Source: Bacillus sp. EB600
Lineage (GTDB): Bacteria > Bacillota > Bacilli > Bacillales > Cytobacillaceae
Assembly (NCBI RefSeq): GCF_024494385.1
Contig: NZ_JAEVLT010000008.1
Span: forward strand, 62,001-126,000
Reading direction: 5' to 3'
Length of the DNA stretch: 64,000 nt
Both the position numbers and the translations under genes were made by a program. How positions within the stretch are numbered: the stretch's first letter is position 1; every line of letters begins with the position of its first letter. Of this stretch, positions 49,796-58,078 are shown piece by piece. The notes under the pieces were generated by a model. The model was not told where the DNA came from, did not search any database, and was given only the letters and a program-made list of their open reading frames with translations.

Positions 49796-50248
49796 CTAGT
49801 TATTAGGGATATTTACCATGAATTCCTTACTTAAACCATACGATTTATTATGCAGATTAACTACTTCAAGCTTTAATTTATGATTTCCATACGCCAAATC
49901 CTTAATGATAAAAGCAGCTGCAGAAACCTCCTGGCTTTTCTTTCCATCCACCCAAACAATTATTTTTCCTACTTTACGATTTGATTGATTATTTTCTCTG
50001 AATGTGACGCCAGTTACAATACACTCGACAAATACGTTATTCCCTTTTGATTCGTATTGGACAAACAGGGAAGGGATAGCCTCATTCTCACGGCTGCTTG
50101 CTATTACCGTTTTTGCTGCCGGTATATTCATATTTACAAGGGATAGATTTTTCGGTTTTGTTTCTGGCTTTGGCATGTCCCTTTGACAGCCTGATAGAAT
50201 GCTTAGAATAGCAAAAGCATGAGTTAACACCGATACTCTCCACTTCAA
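49796..50248 (-). CDS. Small predicted lipoprotein of unknown function
   Basis: This 150-residue protein starts at a TTG (50248) behind AAGGAG. A signal peptide (MKWRVSVLTHAFAILSIL) ends in the lipobox LSGC with Cys21, so it is probably lipid-anchored outside the membrane. The mature part looks like a beta-sandwich (VFVECIVTGVTFRENN, GKIIVWVDGKKSQEVSAAAF, GNHKLKLEVVNLHNK), similar in style to extracellular Ig-like or FixH-like domains, but I do not recognise the family. It lies between ylbE and ylbF, where B. subtilis has no gene. Confidence 0.75.
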   Translation of the reverse strand: MKWRVSVLTHAFAILSILSGCQRDMPKPETKPKNLSLVNMNIPAAKTVIASSRENEAIPSLFVQYESKGNNVFVECIVTGVTFRENNQSNRKVGKIIVWVDGKKSQEVSAAAFIIKDLAYGNHKLKLEVVNLHNKSYGLSKEFMVNIPNN

Positions 50249-50321
50249 TCCAATCACTCCTTCGTATGCATGTATTTTTTACCTCCTTATTCTTTTTTAC
50301 TCTTTAAGATAAAAATAAAAA

Positions 50322-50349
50322 AGGGTACATATTAATTTTTATGTGGCCC
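50322..50349 (-). terminator. Terminator of ylbE
   Basis: GGGCCACATA and TATGTACCC pair imperfectly and are followed by TTTTTTATTTTT on the minus strand, directly after the ylbE stop. Confidence 0.72.
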
Positions 50350-50351
50350 TT

Positions 50352-50594
50352 CTATTTACTGGGATTATTCATGGACTGAAACATATTAAACATCATTGAA
50401 GCCATTTGAACCCCATTTGAAAACTTTTCTACCTGATGGGGAATCGTTCGTTTATAATGATGTAAGGAGGCAATTTGAAGTGCTTCTAAGTCATAAGGAT
50501 TCCTAGATAGCTTTCGATACCAATGGGGTTGTTCTCTAATAAACTGTTTTAATTCTCGCTGTCTCTCAAGATACTCCATTACCTCTTTTCGCAT
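50352..50594 (-). CDS. ylbE: YlbE-like protein
   Basis: This 80-residue cytosolic protein of the YlbE family has the sequence EVMEYLERQRELKQFIREQ followed by PHWYRKLSRNPYDLEALQ. It is mostly helical and its function is unknown. It lies 15 nt after ylbD, with which it is probably cotranscribed. The family is restricted to Bacillales and grouped with sporulation-associated genes. Confidence 0.85.
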   Translation of the reverse strand: MRKEVMEYLERQRELKQFIREQPHWYRKLSRNPYDLEALQIASLHHYKRTIPHQVEKFSNGVQMASMMFNMFQSMNNPSK

Positions 50595-50609
50595 TGTTTT
50601 GTCCTTTCC

Positions 50610-51041
50610 TTAGTCTTTCCTAAATGAGAATGGGTGCTTGGGACCTTCCATTTCTCTCCGAGTAGTTGGCTGGTTGGCATTGTTTTGAAATTGGGCTAAT
50701 AACCCTTGAATAGCTCCAATTGCCTGGCTCAAATTATTAGCATGATACTGTAATTGGTTCGCATCCATTTTTTTTAACATTCCCGTAATTGTAGCCATCC
50801 AATCTGTTTTCCCTTCACTAAATACCACAGCTTTCTTTTTATTACCAGCTAATTCTGAATCGTTCTTTTTGCTGTCCCCGATTGAATCCCATCGTTCATC
50901 GTCTTCGCCTAATAAATACCAATCTTCATAGAGTTCCTGCCACGTTGTCCTGCCTTGCCGAACCTCTTGGATGACCTTTGGATTGTTTTTAACAAATTCC
51001 TTAAATTTAAGCACGGATGGGTGTAATTTTTTTTGTGTCAT
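50610..51041 (-). CDS. ylbD: YlbD-family putative spore coat protein
   Basis: YlbD is a coat-associated protein in B. subtilis. The 143 aa start MTQKKLHPSVLKFKEFVKN behind GAGGTG (the frame's GTG is inside that site). The motif NPKVIQEVRQGRTTWQELYEDWYLLG, given here in part, is typical. A Gln-rich helix (LQYHANNLSQAIGAIQGLLAQ region) and a basic end follow. It sits between ylbC and ylbE. Confidence 0.84.
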   Translation of the reverse strand: MTQKKLHPSVLKFKEFVKNNPKVIQEVRQGRTTWQELYEDWYLLGEDDERWDSIGDSKKNDSELAGNKKKAVVFSEGKTDWMATITGMLKKMDANQLQYHANNLSQAIGAIQGLLAQFQNNANQPTTRREMEGPKHPFSFRKD

Positions 51042-51145
51042 CTTTTTCACCTCTACGATTTGAATTCGCCTATAATACGATATGTTTTCTTAATCGTTTG
51101 GTGAAACCTTTCCTATAGTTTTGTTATCATCTATTATCACAGCTT

Positions 51146-52213
51146 TTACTTTATAATTTGGATAAAATCCTGTGTATAATATTTTTGGTACACACCTACT
51201 CCTAAATGAGTAAAATTTTTGTTAAGAAGTGACTCACGGTGGCTTTGACTATTCAACCATCCCTCCACTACCGCAGGACCATCTGTATAATTCGCTGCAA
51301 TGTTTTCACCTGCAGATTGATATCCTACATTTGCAGCTTTCAAACGGTCTGAAAGGCCCCCATATCGAGAAGAGGTATGGGAAAAATCGCTTGTTTCAAA
51401 CATGTCCTTACTATGTTTAAAGGCAGCTTCTGCTGTTTTTTCATCCCATTTTAATGGTCTTAATCCATTCCTTTTCCGCAAAACATTTGTAATATCAAAT
51501 ATTTCCTTTTCAGTCCCGCTTTCGGCACTTTCCCAGAGAATTTCATCTGGTATTGGAGGTTCAATTAATTCGCCGTGATAAACAAGTTCATATCCCCTTT
51601 CCTTTACAAGGGTCTCAGCATTTAAGAAGCGGACACCTGAAAGTTCACCACTATATTTATCAAAATAAAGCTGAACATAGATATCCCCTAATTGAATCAG
51701 CGGTCTAAGATTAATGTCCGTATCATTTAATTCAAAACGATACGTATTACTACCAATGGTAATATCAACATTGGTATCAATGTACTGTGTATTAAAAATT
51801 TCCTCAACAGGCTGTCCTATTTCAAAAGGAGCAATATTTAAGTCCTCACCACTTGCATATATTGCTACAACATGATTGTCCTCTACCCCTACTTGAACAT
51901 ATCGTTTAAAGTTGAGGTTATAAATATACCATTGATACCCATAAATTGTTTGATCGATTCTTTGCGGTTTGCCCAATTCCTTTTCAAGATTTCCTACATC
52001 TTGTCCAATTAGTAAGGATAACCCTTCCTTTGGTTTTTCCGTTGCAGGCCTTCCCAGCTGACCCTTCAGTTTCCGTGGGATCGTATCATTCGATTGCTTC
52101 GTAAAATTTTTTTTAATTAATACCTCATTACCATCCTGGTGTGAAACGTTTATATAAAATCCAATGATCAAGAAAATAATTGAAATAATTAAGATTCTAA
52201 AAAGTATTCGCAG
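51146..52213 (-). CDS. ylbC: CAP/SCP-domain protein YlbC with membrane anchor
   Basis: YlbC is an extracellular protein with an N-terminal CAP-associated domain (about residues 60-215) and a C-terminal CAP domain (ITNVLRKRNGLRPLKWDEK, HSKDMFETSDFSHTS, AGENIAANYTDGPAVVEGWLNS). The function of these in bacteria is unclear. I place the start at a CTG (52213), 7 nt after AAAGGAGG, which adds the hydrophobic anchor RILIISIIFLIIGFYI in full; otherwise the protein would begin at an internal TTG at 52171 in mid-anchor. CTG is rare, so the start is uncertain. Confidence 0.82.
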   Translation of the reverse strand: MRILFRILIISIIFLIIGFYINVSHQDGNEVLIKKNFTKQSNDTIPRKLKGQLGRPATEKPKEGLSLLIGQDVGNLEKELGKPQRIDQTIYGYQWYIYNLNFKRYVQVGVEDNHVVAIYASGEDLNIAPFEIGQPVEEIFNTQYIDTNVDITIGSNTYRFELNDTDINLRPLIQLGDIYVQLYFDKYSGELSGVRFLNAETLVKERGYELVYHGELIEPPIPDEILWESAESGTEKEIFDITNVLRKRNGLRPLKWDEKTAEAAFKHSKDMFETSDFSHTSSRYGGLSDRLKAANVGYQSAGENIAANYTDGPAVVEGWLNSQSHRESLLNKNFTHLGVGVYQKYYTQDFIQIIK

Positions 52214-52340
52214 AGGATTCGGCCTCCTTTTACGACATTTTCAAACATATGTATAGTAAAGTCATTATAACATCAATAATATTTTATTAAAAAGCTATAT
52301 CTAACATCTCAGAATGTTCATTTTCTTAAAAATAAAAAAA

Positions 52341-52367
52341 ACAGGTACAAAACTAACTTGTACCTGC
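52341..52367 (-). terminator. Intrinsic terminator of ylbB
   Basis: CAGGTACAA and TTGTACCTG (52342-52366) pair, followed by eight U residues on the minus strand, between ylbB and ylbC. Confidence 0.9.
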
Positions 52368-52401
52368 CTTTAGAAAATATTCACTTAGTGTTCTGGTCAA
52401 A

Positions 52402-52836
52402 TTAGTGGCGAAATTCACTCTGGTTTGTTTCCGAAATTTCACTAAGTGCGGCCTTTGCTTGATCATCGGTTAATTCACGTACTGCGAAATCGCCAAGGGA
52501 AACGATTCCGATTAGTTTATCCCCATCAACAACAGGGAGGCGCCGGATTTGATGCTGTGCCATCAAACTGACAGCCTCCTTACTGGAAGCATCCGGTGAA
52601 ACTGTAATAAGATCATTGCTCATAATATCTTCAACTTTTGATGATGCAGGGTGTTTTTCAGCAACACATCTTAACACGATGTCTCGATCTGTGATCATTC
52701 CGACAAGCTTCTCCTCGTCTACGATTGGAATTGCACCAACATTTAGTTCTTTCATTTTTACTGCAACTTCAAAAACATTATCTAACAATGAACAACAATC
52801 TACATCATCAGTCATAATATCACGAATTTTTTCCAT
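52402..52836 (-). CDS. ylbB: CBS-domain protein YlbB
   Basis: This 144-residue protein consists of two CBS domains (about residues 5-60, KIRDIMTDDVDCCSLLD with GAIPIVDEEKLVGMITDRD; and 70-130, DIMSNDLITVSPDASSKEA with RRLPVVDGDKLIGIVSLGD). Such pairs bind adenine nucleotides and act as energy sensors, but the partner is unknown. I start at MEKIRDIMTDD behind TGGTGA. The annotation as YlbB follows its place next to ylbA and ylbC. Confidence 0.86.
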   Translation of the reverse strand: MEKIRDIMTDDVDCCSLLDNVFEVAVKMKELNVGAIPIVDEEKLVGMITDRDIVLRCVAEKHPASSKVEDIMSNDLITVSPDASSKEAVSLMAQHQIRRLPVVDGDKLIGIVSLGDFAVRELTDDQAKAALSEISETNQSEFRH

Positions 52837-53101
52837 TGAATTATTCACCATACCTTTTAATAGTAAGCATTATTGTATACTTTATGCTTTCAGCCAATCA
52901 CATTTAGTTCTCAAATTAGCTAAATTGAAAGTTGTTGCTTATATTATTTTTACCATTAGAAACAGAATTATTCGAAAAAGGTTAGAGCTTTACTAGATGA
53001 ATTCATTGCAAGTTAAACTAATTTCAACTATTATTAAATTGGTATAAATGAAATGACAGCGTATACAATTACTAAAAGCATCGTTTTTAGGAGGGATTAT
53101 C

Positions 53102-53461
53102 TTGAAATTTGAAAATACAGGCTATGAACAGATGAAAGCAGATTTAAACCGCTTAGATGAGGTTATGCAAGAAAAAGGCTTAATCCGTGAAGGGCAATGG
53201 GACTACGAAAGAGTTACATACGATAAGAAATTTGAGTTAAAAGAAGGCGTCTATTACCTTCGAGTCCGCGGCTATACGGTCGAAGGGGATGTTGGTGCCC
53301 ACAAAGCTACAATACAATTGATGACCCCACTCCTAGGTAAATATTATTATCCACACGGTGTCGAATACGGTGACGAGGAAGATTACCCTCAAAGTCTTGT
53401 CAACCAATGTAAAACAATCTTGGGCACTCTAAAAGCCGAAATTGACAAATTTGCTCTTTAA
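53102..53461 (+). CDS. ylbA: YlbA / YugN-like family protein
   Basis: This 119-residue cytosolic protein starts at a TTG behind AGGAGG. It resembles the YugN-like family: MQEKGLIREGQWDYERVTYDKKF, shortened here, then LKEGVYYLRVRGYTVEGDVG and GKYYYPHGVEYGDEEDYP. The function is unknown. It lies between ctaM-like and ylbB and ends at a bidirectional terminator. The assignment rests on family resemblance and synteny. Confidence 0.8.
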   Translation: MKFENTGYEQMKADLNRLDEVMQEKGLIREGQWDYERVTYDKKFELKEGVYYLRVRGYTVEGDVGAHKATIQLMTPLLGKYYYPHGVEYGDEEDYPQSLVNQCKTILGTLKAEIDKFAL

Positions 53462-53502
53462 AAAAAGTGACGCATGGATATATCATGCGTCACTTTTTTT
53501 AC
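53462..53502. terminator. Bidirectional terminator between ylbA and the DUF420 gene
   Basis: AAAGTGACGCATG and CATGCGTCACTTT (53465-53496) form a 13-bp stem with A and T runs on both sides, serving the two convergent genes. Confidence 0.92.
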
Positions 53503-53503
53503 C

Positions 53504-53968
53504 TTAAAATCCTAATATAGCCTTCAAAACTGAGGTTGTTTCTCCACCCTTGTAAAAAACATACAGCAATAAATAAACAATCACACCCGTAATTCCTGTA
53601 CAGAACCAGACTATACTTGTAATCGGGCCCAGTTTACGGTGCGTCGAGAATTTTTTCTTGAAACCCGTAACTAAATTAATAATTCCCAAAACAGCCCCAA
53701 CCGTGGCTAATGTGATATGAAAAATAAGAAAAATAGTGTAATAAATTTTTATATCACTAGGTCCGCCAAATGATGTATTACCAATAAAAACTGTTCTCGT
53801 TGCATAAATTATAAAGAAAATTAGAGCAAAGATAGCTGCAAGAATCATTGTTTTTTTATGAGTTTCTATTTTCCGCTGTTTTATTTGCCACCAACCGATA
53901 GCAACTGTTATTGCACTTAAAACGATGAAAGATGTACTAATTGTCGGCAAAACCGGTAAGGAATTCAA
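53504..53968 (-). CDS. ctaM: DUF420 membrane protein (CtaM/YozB type)
   Basis: This 154-residue protein has four membrane segments. DUF420 features are PTISTSFIVLSAITVAIGWW at the start, THKKTMILAAIFALIFFIIY, FLIFHITLATVGAVLGI with a conserved His, and HRKLGPITSIVWFCTGITGV. In Staphylococcus aureus the DUF420 protein CtaM is needed for maturation of a heme-copper oxidase; B. subtilis has YozB elsewhere. Its position after ctaG supports an oxidase-assembly role here, but that is inference. Confidence 0.82.
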   Translation of the reverse strand: MNSLPVLPTISTSFIVLSAITVAIGWWQIKQRKIETHKKTMILAAIFALIFFIIYATRTVFIGNTSFGGPSDIKIYYTIFLIFHITLATVGAVLGIINLVTGFKKKFSTHRKLGPITSIVWFCTGITGVIVYLLLYVFYKGGETTSVLKAILGF

Positions 53969-54079
53969 TATAATCCTCTCTTTTCCTTTTTTCTATAATA
54001 AGTTTAAGTTAGCAGTCGTTTATTTTCAACCAAAACTCACAGAAATACTAGAAAAAAATCCCCCAAACTATCTGGGAGA

Positions 54080-54994
54080 TTATTCAATGAGTGTTGATGT
54101 TGGATGCAATCGTGAATTTATTTCATTTTCCGATTCCTCCTGATCTTTCCGATACCATTCAAAGAAGACATGTCCTAAAATAATTCCATAGATTATTTCT
54201 TGAATAACTTTCATTAACACCCCGCCAAGCTGCTGGTCATGCAGTAATGACATCGAACTAAATAGTTCCGGTCCACTTATATGTAAACTGGCAAAGTTAG
54301 AAGAACCCACACACAAACTCATTGCTTCGCCCCATGCTCTCGGATCGGAATAGGTTGCATACATCGGTGAACTTGCAAAAATAATTAATGCACATGCCGG
54401 TGTTAGCAAAATACCGTCAGCAAAAACATAACCAACCTTTTTTATTCCGCTTAGTGTTTGAGCCTCAGGCAATTCATTTATTAACGGCCACCACATAAAG
54501 ATCGCTACTATAAATAACAATAGTGAGTATCCCGCATGCAGCCATCTATTTTGCATAACATGATCAAAAATTAATGGAATATGGTAAAAGGAAAAAACTC
54601 CATTAAATAACAATAAGGCAATAAGTGGTTTTGTAAATATTGAAAACAAGGATTGAAAAAGATGAAAATTTAAAAGGTTCCTCCAAACCCATGTAGGAAT
54701 ACTTAAAATTACTAAAGGTGGAATTACTAATACCAATACCGCCATTTGAATCATATGGATGTAAAACATAAGATGAGCCATTAAATCAAGCGGAGAACCC
54801 TTTATGGCATATAAAAGGAGCATCGCGATTACAAACAAAATTCCTTGCCTGTTTGTGAGTGGTTCATTATTTTTAAAATGATTCCGATACTTTACCAGCA
54901 AAAGAAAATAAGCGCTTGTCACTACCAGCAATGAAGCAAAGAAAAAAGGGCTCCAAAGTGCTTTAAATCCAAAAATTTCTAATGTAAGCACCAT
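54080..54994 (-). CDS. ctaG: Cytochrome c oxidase assembly factor CtaG
   Basis: CtaG is required to form active caa3 oxidase, probably for copper delivery to the CuB or CuA site. The 304-residue protein has about seven membrane segments with the caa3_CtaG features GFKALWSPFF, MAHLMFYIHMIQMAVL, and a His/Met-rich tail region (SMSLLHDQQLGGVLMKVIQE). The start is the ATG at 54994 or the next codon GTG; GAGG lies 5 and 8 nt before them. It is separated from ctaF by a terminator and repeat R6. Confidence 0.92.
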   Translation of the reverse strand: MVLTLEIFGFKALWSPFFFASLLVVTSAYFLLLVKYRNHFKNNEPLTNRQGILFVIAMLLLYAIKGSPLDLMAHLMFYIHMIQMAVLVLVIPPLVILSIPTWVWRNLLNFHLFQSLFSIFTKPLIALLLFNGVFSFYHIPLIFDHVMQNRWLHAGYSLLLFIVAIFMWWPLINELPEAQTLSGIKKVGYVFADGILLTPACALIIFASSPMYATYSDPRAWGEAMSLCVGSSNFASLHISGPELFSSMSLLHDQQLGGVLMKVIQEIIYGIILGHVFFEWYRKDQEESENEINSRLHPTSTLIE

Positions 54995-55032
54995 AATCAC
55001 CTCTATCTAAAATAAAAAGCTTATTGCATATA

Positions 55033-55060
55033 AAGAAAATCGGCAGAGCCGATTTTCTTT
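55033..55060 (-). terminator. Intrinsic terminator of the ctaC-F operon
   Basis: AAAGAAAATCGGC and GCCGATTTTCTTT pair around AGA with few unpaired bases (55033-55059). It lies between ctaF and ctaG, after repeat R6. Confidence 0.82.
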
Positions 55061-55064
55061 TATT

Positions 55065-55206
55065 ACTTTCTAGCCTAGCGACTAGTGTACTTCGCCCACC
55101 TCCCTATGATAAGTCAACATCGAATCGCTTACGCTCTTCGTGTTTCCTTTATCTCAGTCGGTGTGCTCCAGTCCATACGTCGCTAAACAGGCGCTTCCGC
55201 TTTTCT
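55065..55206 (-). repeat. Dispersed intergenic repeat, copy R6 (long form)
   Basis: Read on the minus strand it begins AAAAGCGGAAGCGCCTG, TTTAGCGACGTATGGACT, contains GATAAAGGAAACACGAAGAG and ends GCGAAGTACACTAGTCGC then TAGGC. It shares its 90-bp insert with R3. The outer arms are GCCT and AGGC, where most copies have GCCC and GGGC. It occupies the ctaF-ctaG gap. Confidence 0.82.
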
Positions 55207-55208
55207 TT

Positions 55209-55544
55209 TTACCACCAAATGATCGTTGAAAATGCTAAAACTACGACGAAGCCAACGAGTGCCCCAGAAAAGATAAACAGTGTTGGAGCTTCATGGCCTT
55301 TTTTATTCATGTGCATGAAATAGAACAGTTGAAAAATAACTTGGACAACAGCCAAAAGGAGAATAAAAGGAAGGGTAAACGTTGCCGTTACACCTTTTAA
55401 TCCCACGGCCGCGAATGCGATTAAAGTTAAGAAAATCATTAAGGTAAACGAGATAATATGATATCTCATTTCTTCCGCGCTTTTTTTTCGCCTATATTCA
55501 ATGTCAACTCTTGGGTTGCCTGAGTTTACTTGTTGATTTGCCAT
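55209..55544 (-). CDS. ctaF: Cytochrome c oxidase subunit IV (caa3 subunit IVB)
   Basis: CtaF is the small membrane subunit of the caa3 oxidase. The 111 aa begin with a hydrophilic segment (PRVDIEYRRKKSAEEMRYH) and carry three membrane segments. VIFQLFYFMHMNKKGHE is typical of subunit IVB. It follows ctaE after 4 nt and ends the ctaC-F operon. Confidence 0.94.
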   Translation of the reverse strand: MANQQVNSGNPRVDIEYRRKKSAEEMRYHIISFTLMIFLTLIAFAAVGLKGVTATFTLPFILLLAVVQVIFQLFYFMHMNKKGHEAPTLFIFSGALVGFVVVLAFSTIIWW

Positions 55545-55548
55545 CAGC

Positions 55549-56178
55549 CTATCCCACCATTCCCATTAAATATACTACCGTGAAGATAAACACCCAAACA
55601 ACGTCGATAAAGTGCCAATAAAGGCTGAAAACATAGAACTTAGGTGCGTTGTAGAGATCTAATCCTCGTTTGGCATTTCTAAACATCAATGTAAGAACCC
55701 ATAACAATCCAAATGCAACGTGTCCGCCATGAAACCCAACTAATGTATAGAAAGCTGAACCAAAAGCACTACTTGTAAACGTGTGATGAAAATGATGAAC
55801 ATAATGGTTAAATTCGTAAATTTCCAATCCTAAAAAGCCTGCGCCTAATAGAACGGTAACCCCAAGCCACAGCATCATTTTCTTAAACGCAAAGTTTTTC
55901 ATATGAAACATCGCATAAACACTAGTTAAGGAGCTCGTTAACAAAAGCATTGTCGACACAAATGTCAGCGGCAATTCAAAGAGGTCCTTAGCTAACGCTG
56001 CATGCGTATTTGGTACTTTATCCTTAAGAGCAAGGTATGTGGCAAACAGAGAGGCAAAGAGAACTGTCTCTCCCCCTAAGAATAACCAAAAACCTAAAAA
56101 TTTATTTTTTGCCTCCAGGGTTGCTTTTTCAGGCGAAGCAGGCCATGTTTCGTAAGTGAATTTTTCTTCACCATGCAT
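55549..56178 (-). CDS. ctaE: Cytochrome c oxidase subunit III
   Basis: CtaE is subunit III of the caa3 oxidase, a five-helix protein stabilising the proton-uptake path. Its 209 aa show WLFLGGETVLFASLFATY with the conserved Glu, HHFHHTFTSSAFGSAFYTLV, GFHGGHVAFGLLW and YWHFIDVVWVFIF. The start overlaps the ctaD stop by one base (TAATG), so translation is coupled. Confidence 0.96.
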   Translation of the reverse strand: MHGEEKFTYETWPASPEKATLEAKNKFLGFWLFLGGETVLFASLFATYLALKDKVPNTHAALAKDLFELPLTFVSTMLLLTSSLTSVYAMFHMKNFAFKKMMLWLGVTVLLGAGFLGLEIYEFNHYVHHFHHTFTSSAFGSAFYTLVGFHGGHVAFGLLWVLTLMFRNAKRGLDLYNAPKFYVFSLYWHFIDVVWVFIFTVVYLMGMVG

Positions 56179-58046
56179 TATGCCTCAACCCCCTTTTCAT
56201 CATCCAATAACTCTTCTTTATGAATGTGGAAACCATGATCATCTTTAACGGAACGCACAAACATCGAAATAAATGTAACCGCTAATCCAATGATTAGAAC
56301 TGGAAGTGCCCAAACCTTATGATCAGGATGGTACATTGCACCAAATGCAGCAATGAATAGTCCCAATGGAATCATAAATGGGATGAAGGACGGATTTGGC
56401 ATATGAATATCGCCTAACGGTTCTGCAGGTGTCATTCCTTTTCTGCCTTCCATTTTTTCCAGCCAAAATGCGTCTAACCCACGTACAAGCGGAAGCTGTT
56501 TAAAGTTATAAAATGGCGGTGGTGAAGAAATAGACCATTCCAGTGTTCTTCCGTCTCCCCATGGATCGTTTCCAACCTTTTGATTTTTCACAGTAGTGAT
56601 AATGATATTCAATAAAAGAACTATTACACCTGCTGCCATAAAGAACGCTCCAATGGTACTAACCATGTTAGCTGTTTCAAAGCCTTGACCAGGTAAATAA
56701 GTAAAGACACGACGCGGCATTCCCATTAAACCTAAAAAGTGTTGGATAAAGAAAGTTAAATGGAAACCGATTAAGAATAACCAGAATGTTATTTTTCCTA
56801 ATACTTCGTTTAGCATTGTTCCAAACATCTTTGGCCAGTATAGATGGGCCCCAGCCAGCAATGCTAATACCACACCTCCGACAATTACATAATGGAAGTG
56901 AGCTACTACAAAGTACGTATCATGATATTGATAGTCAGCTGCTGCGGATGCCAACATAACCCCTGTGACACCACCAGCAACAAACGAAGGAATAAATGCA
57001 ACTGCATAATGCATTGGGGTAGTAAATTTGACACTTCCTCCCCACATTGTTAACAGCCAGTTAAAAATTTTGATTCCTGTAGGTACGCCTATTGCCATCG
57101 TGGCAACAGCGAAAATTGCGTTTGCGACCGGCCCTAATCCAGTTGTAAACATATGATGTGCCCAAACCATAAATCCTAAGAAACCGATTAAAACAGTCGC
57201 GAATACCATCGAAGAATATCCAAATAAACGTTTTCTGGAAAACATCGCAAAAATCTCAGAAAAGATACCGAAAGCTGGAAGGATTAAAATATAAACCTCT
57301 GGGTGTCCAAATATCCAAAAAAGGTGTTCCCATATTATTGTATTACCACCCATCGAAACATCGAAGAAATGTGCGCCAAACATGCGGTCAAACATCATTA
57401 AAACTAGTCCCACAGTCAAAGGTGGGAATGCGAATAAAATAAGTGCGGATGTGACAAATGTTGTCCATGTAAACAATGGCATCCTCATATAAGTCATCCC
57501 AGGTGCACGCATATTAATGATCGTCGCAAGGAAGTTGATTCCACCAATTAATGTCCCAATACCTGAAATCTGTAATCCCAGAATATAAAAGTCAACACCG
57601 TGTCCTTTGGACGCAATTGTTAATGAAGCATACGATGTCCATCCGGCATCAGGTGCACCACCCAAAAACCATGAAAGATTTAAGAAAATTCCTCCAAAAA
57701 AGAAGAGCCAAAATCCTAATGCATTTATGAATGGAAAAGCTACATCTCGGGCCCCAATCTGCAGAGGCATAACCGCATTCATAAAGGCAAAGACAAGCGG
57801 CATGGCTGCCAAAAAGATCATCGTTGTTCCGTGCATTGTCATAACTTCGTTATATAGTCCAGCACTTACAAAATCATTATTTGGGACAGCAAGCTGGATC
57901 CGAATTACCATGGCTTCAAGTCCGCCTACTATGAAGAATAATCCTCCTGCAATCAAATACAAAATGGCGATTTTTTTATGGTCAACAGTTGTTAAAAAGT
58001 CCCATATTGTACCGCCAAACCCCTTTTTTTGAGCATAGGTACTCAC
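56178..58046 (-). CDS. ctaD: Cytochrome c oxidase subunit I
   Basis: CtaD holds heme a and the heme a3-CuB centre where oxygen is reduced. The 622-residue protein has about 14 membrane segments. Ligand motifs are MTMHGTTMIF (heme a His), FGHPEVYILILPAFG with the cross-linked His-Tyr pair of CuB, VWAHHMFTTG (CuB His pair) and YFVVAHFHYVIVGG (heme a3 and a). It is the oxidase core and forms an operon with ctaC, ctaE and ctaF. Confidence 0.97.
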   Translation of the reverse strand: MSTYAQKKGFGGTIWDFLTTVDHKKIAILYLIAGGLFFIVGGLEAMVIRIQLAVPNNDFVSAGLYNEVMTMHGTTMIFLAAMPLVFAFMNAVMPLQIGARDVAFPFINALGFWLFFFGGIFLNLSWFLGGAPDAGWTSYASLTIASKGHGVDFYILGLQISGIGTLIGGINFLATIINMRAPGMTYMRMPLFTWTTFVTSALILFAFPPLTVGLVLMMFDRMFGAHFFDVSMGGNTIIWEHLFWIFGHPEVYILILPAFGIFSEIFAMFSRKRLFGYSSMVFATVLIGFLGFMVWAHHMFTTGLGPVANAIFAVATMAIGVPTGIKIFNWLLTMWGGSVKFTTPMHYAVAFIPSFVAGGVTGVMLASAAADYQYHDTYFVVAHFHYVIVGGVVLALLAGAHLYWPKMFGTMLNEVLGKITFWLFLIGFHLTFFIQHFLGLMGMPRRVFTYLPGQGFETANMVSTIGAFFMAAGVIVLLLNIIITTVKNQKVGNDPWGDGRTLEWSISSPPPFYNFKQLPLVRGLDAFWLEKMEGRKGMTPAEPLGDIHMPNPSFIPFMIPLGLFIAAFGAMYHPDHKVWALPVLIIGLAVTFISMFVRSVKDDHGFHIHKEELLDDEKGVEA

Positions 58047-58078
58047 AAATTTTAACCTCCCTTTCCAGCAATCCCCTA

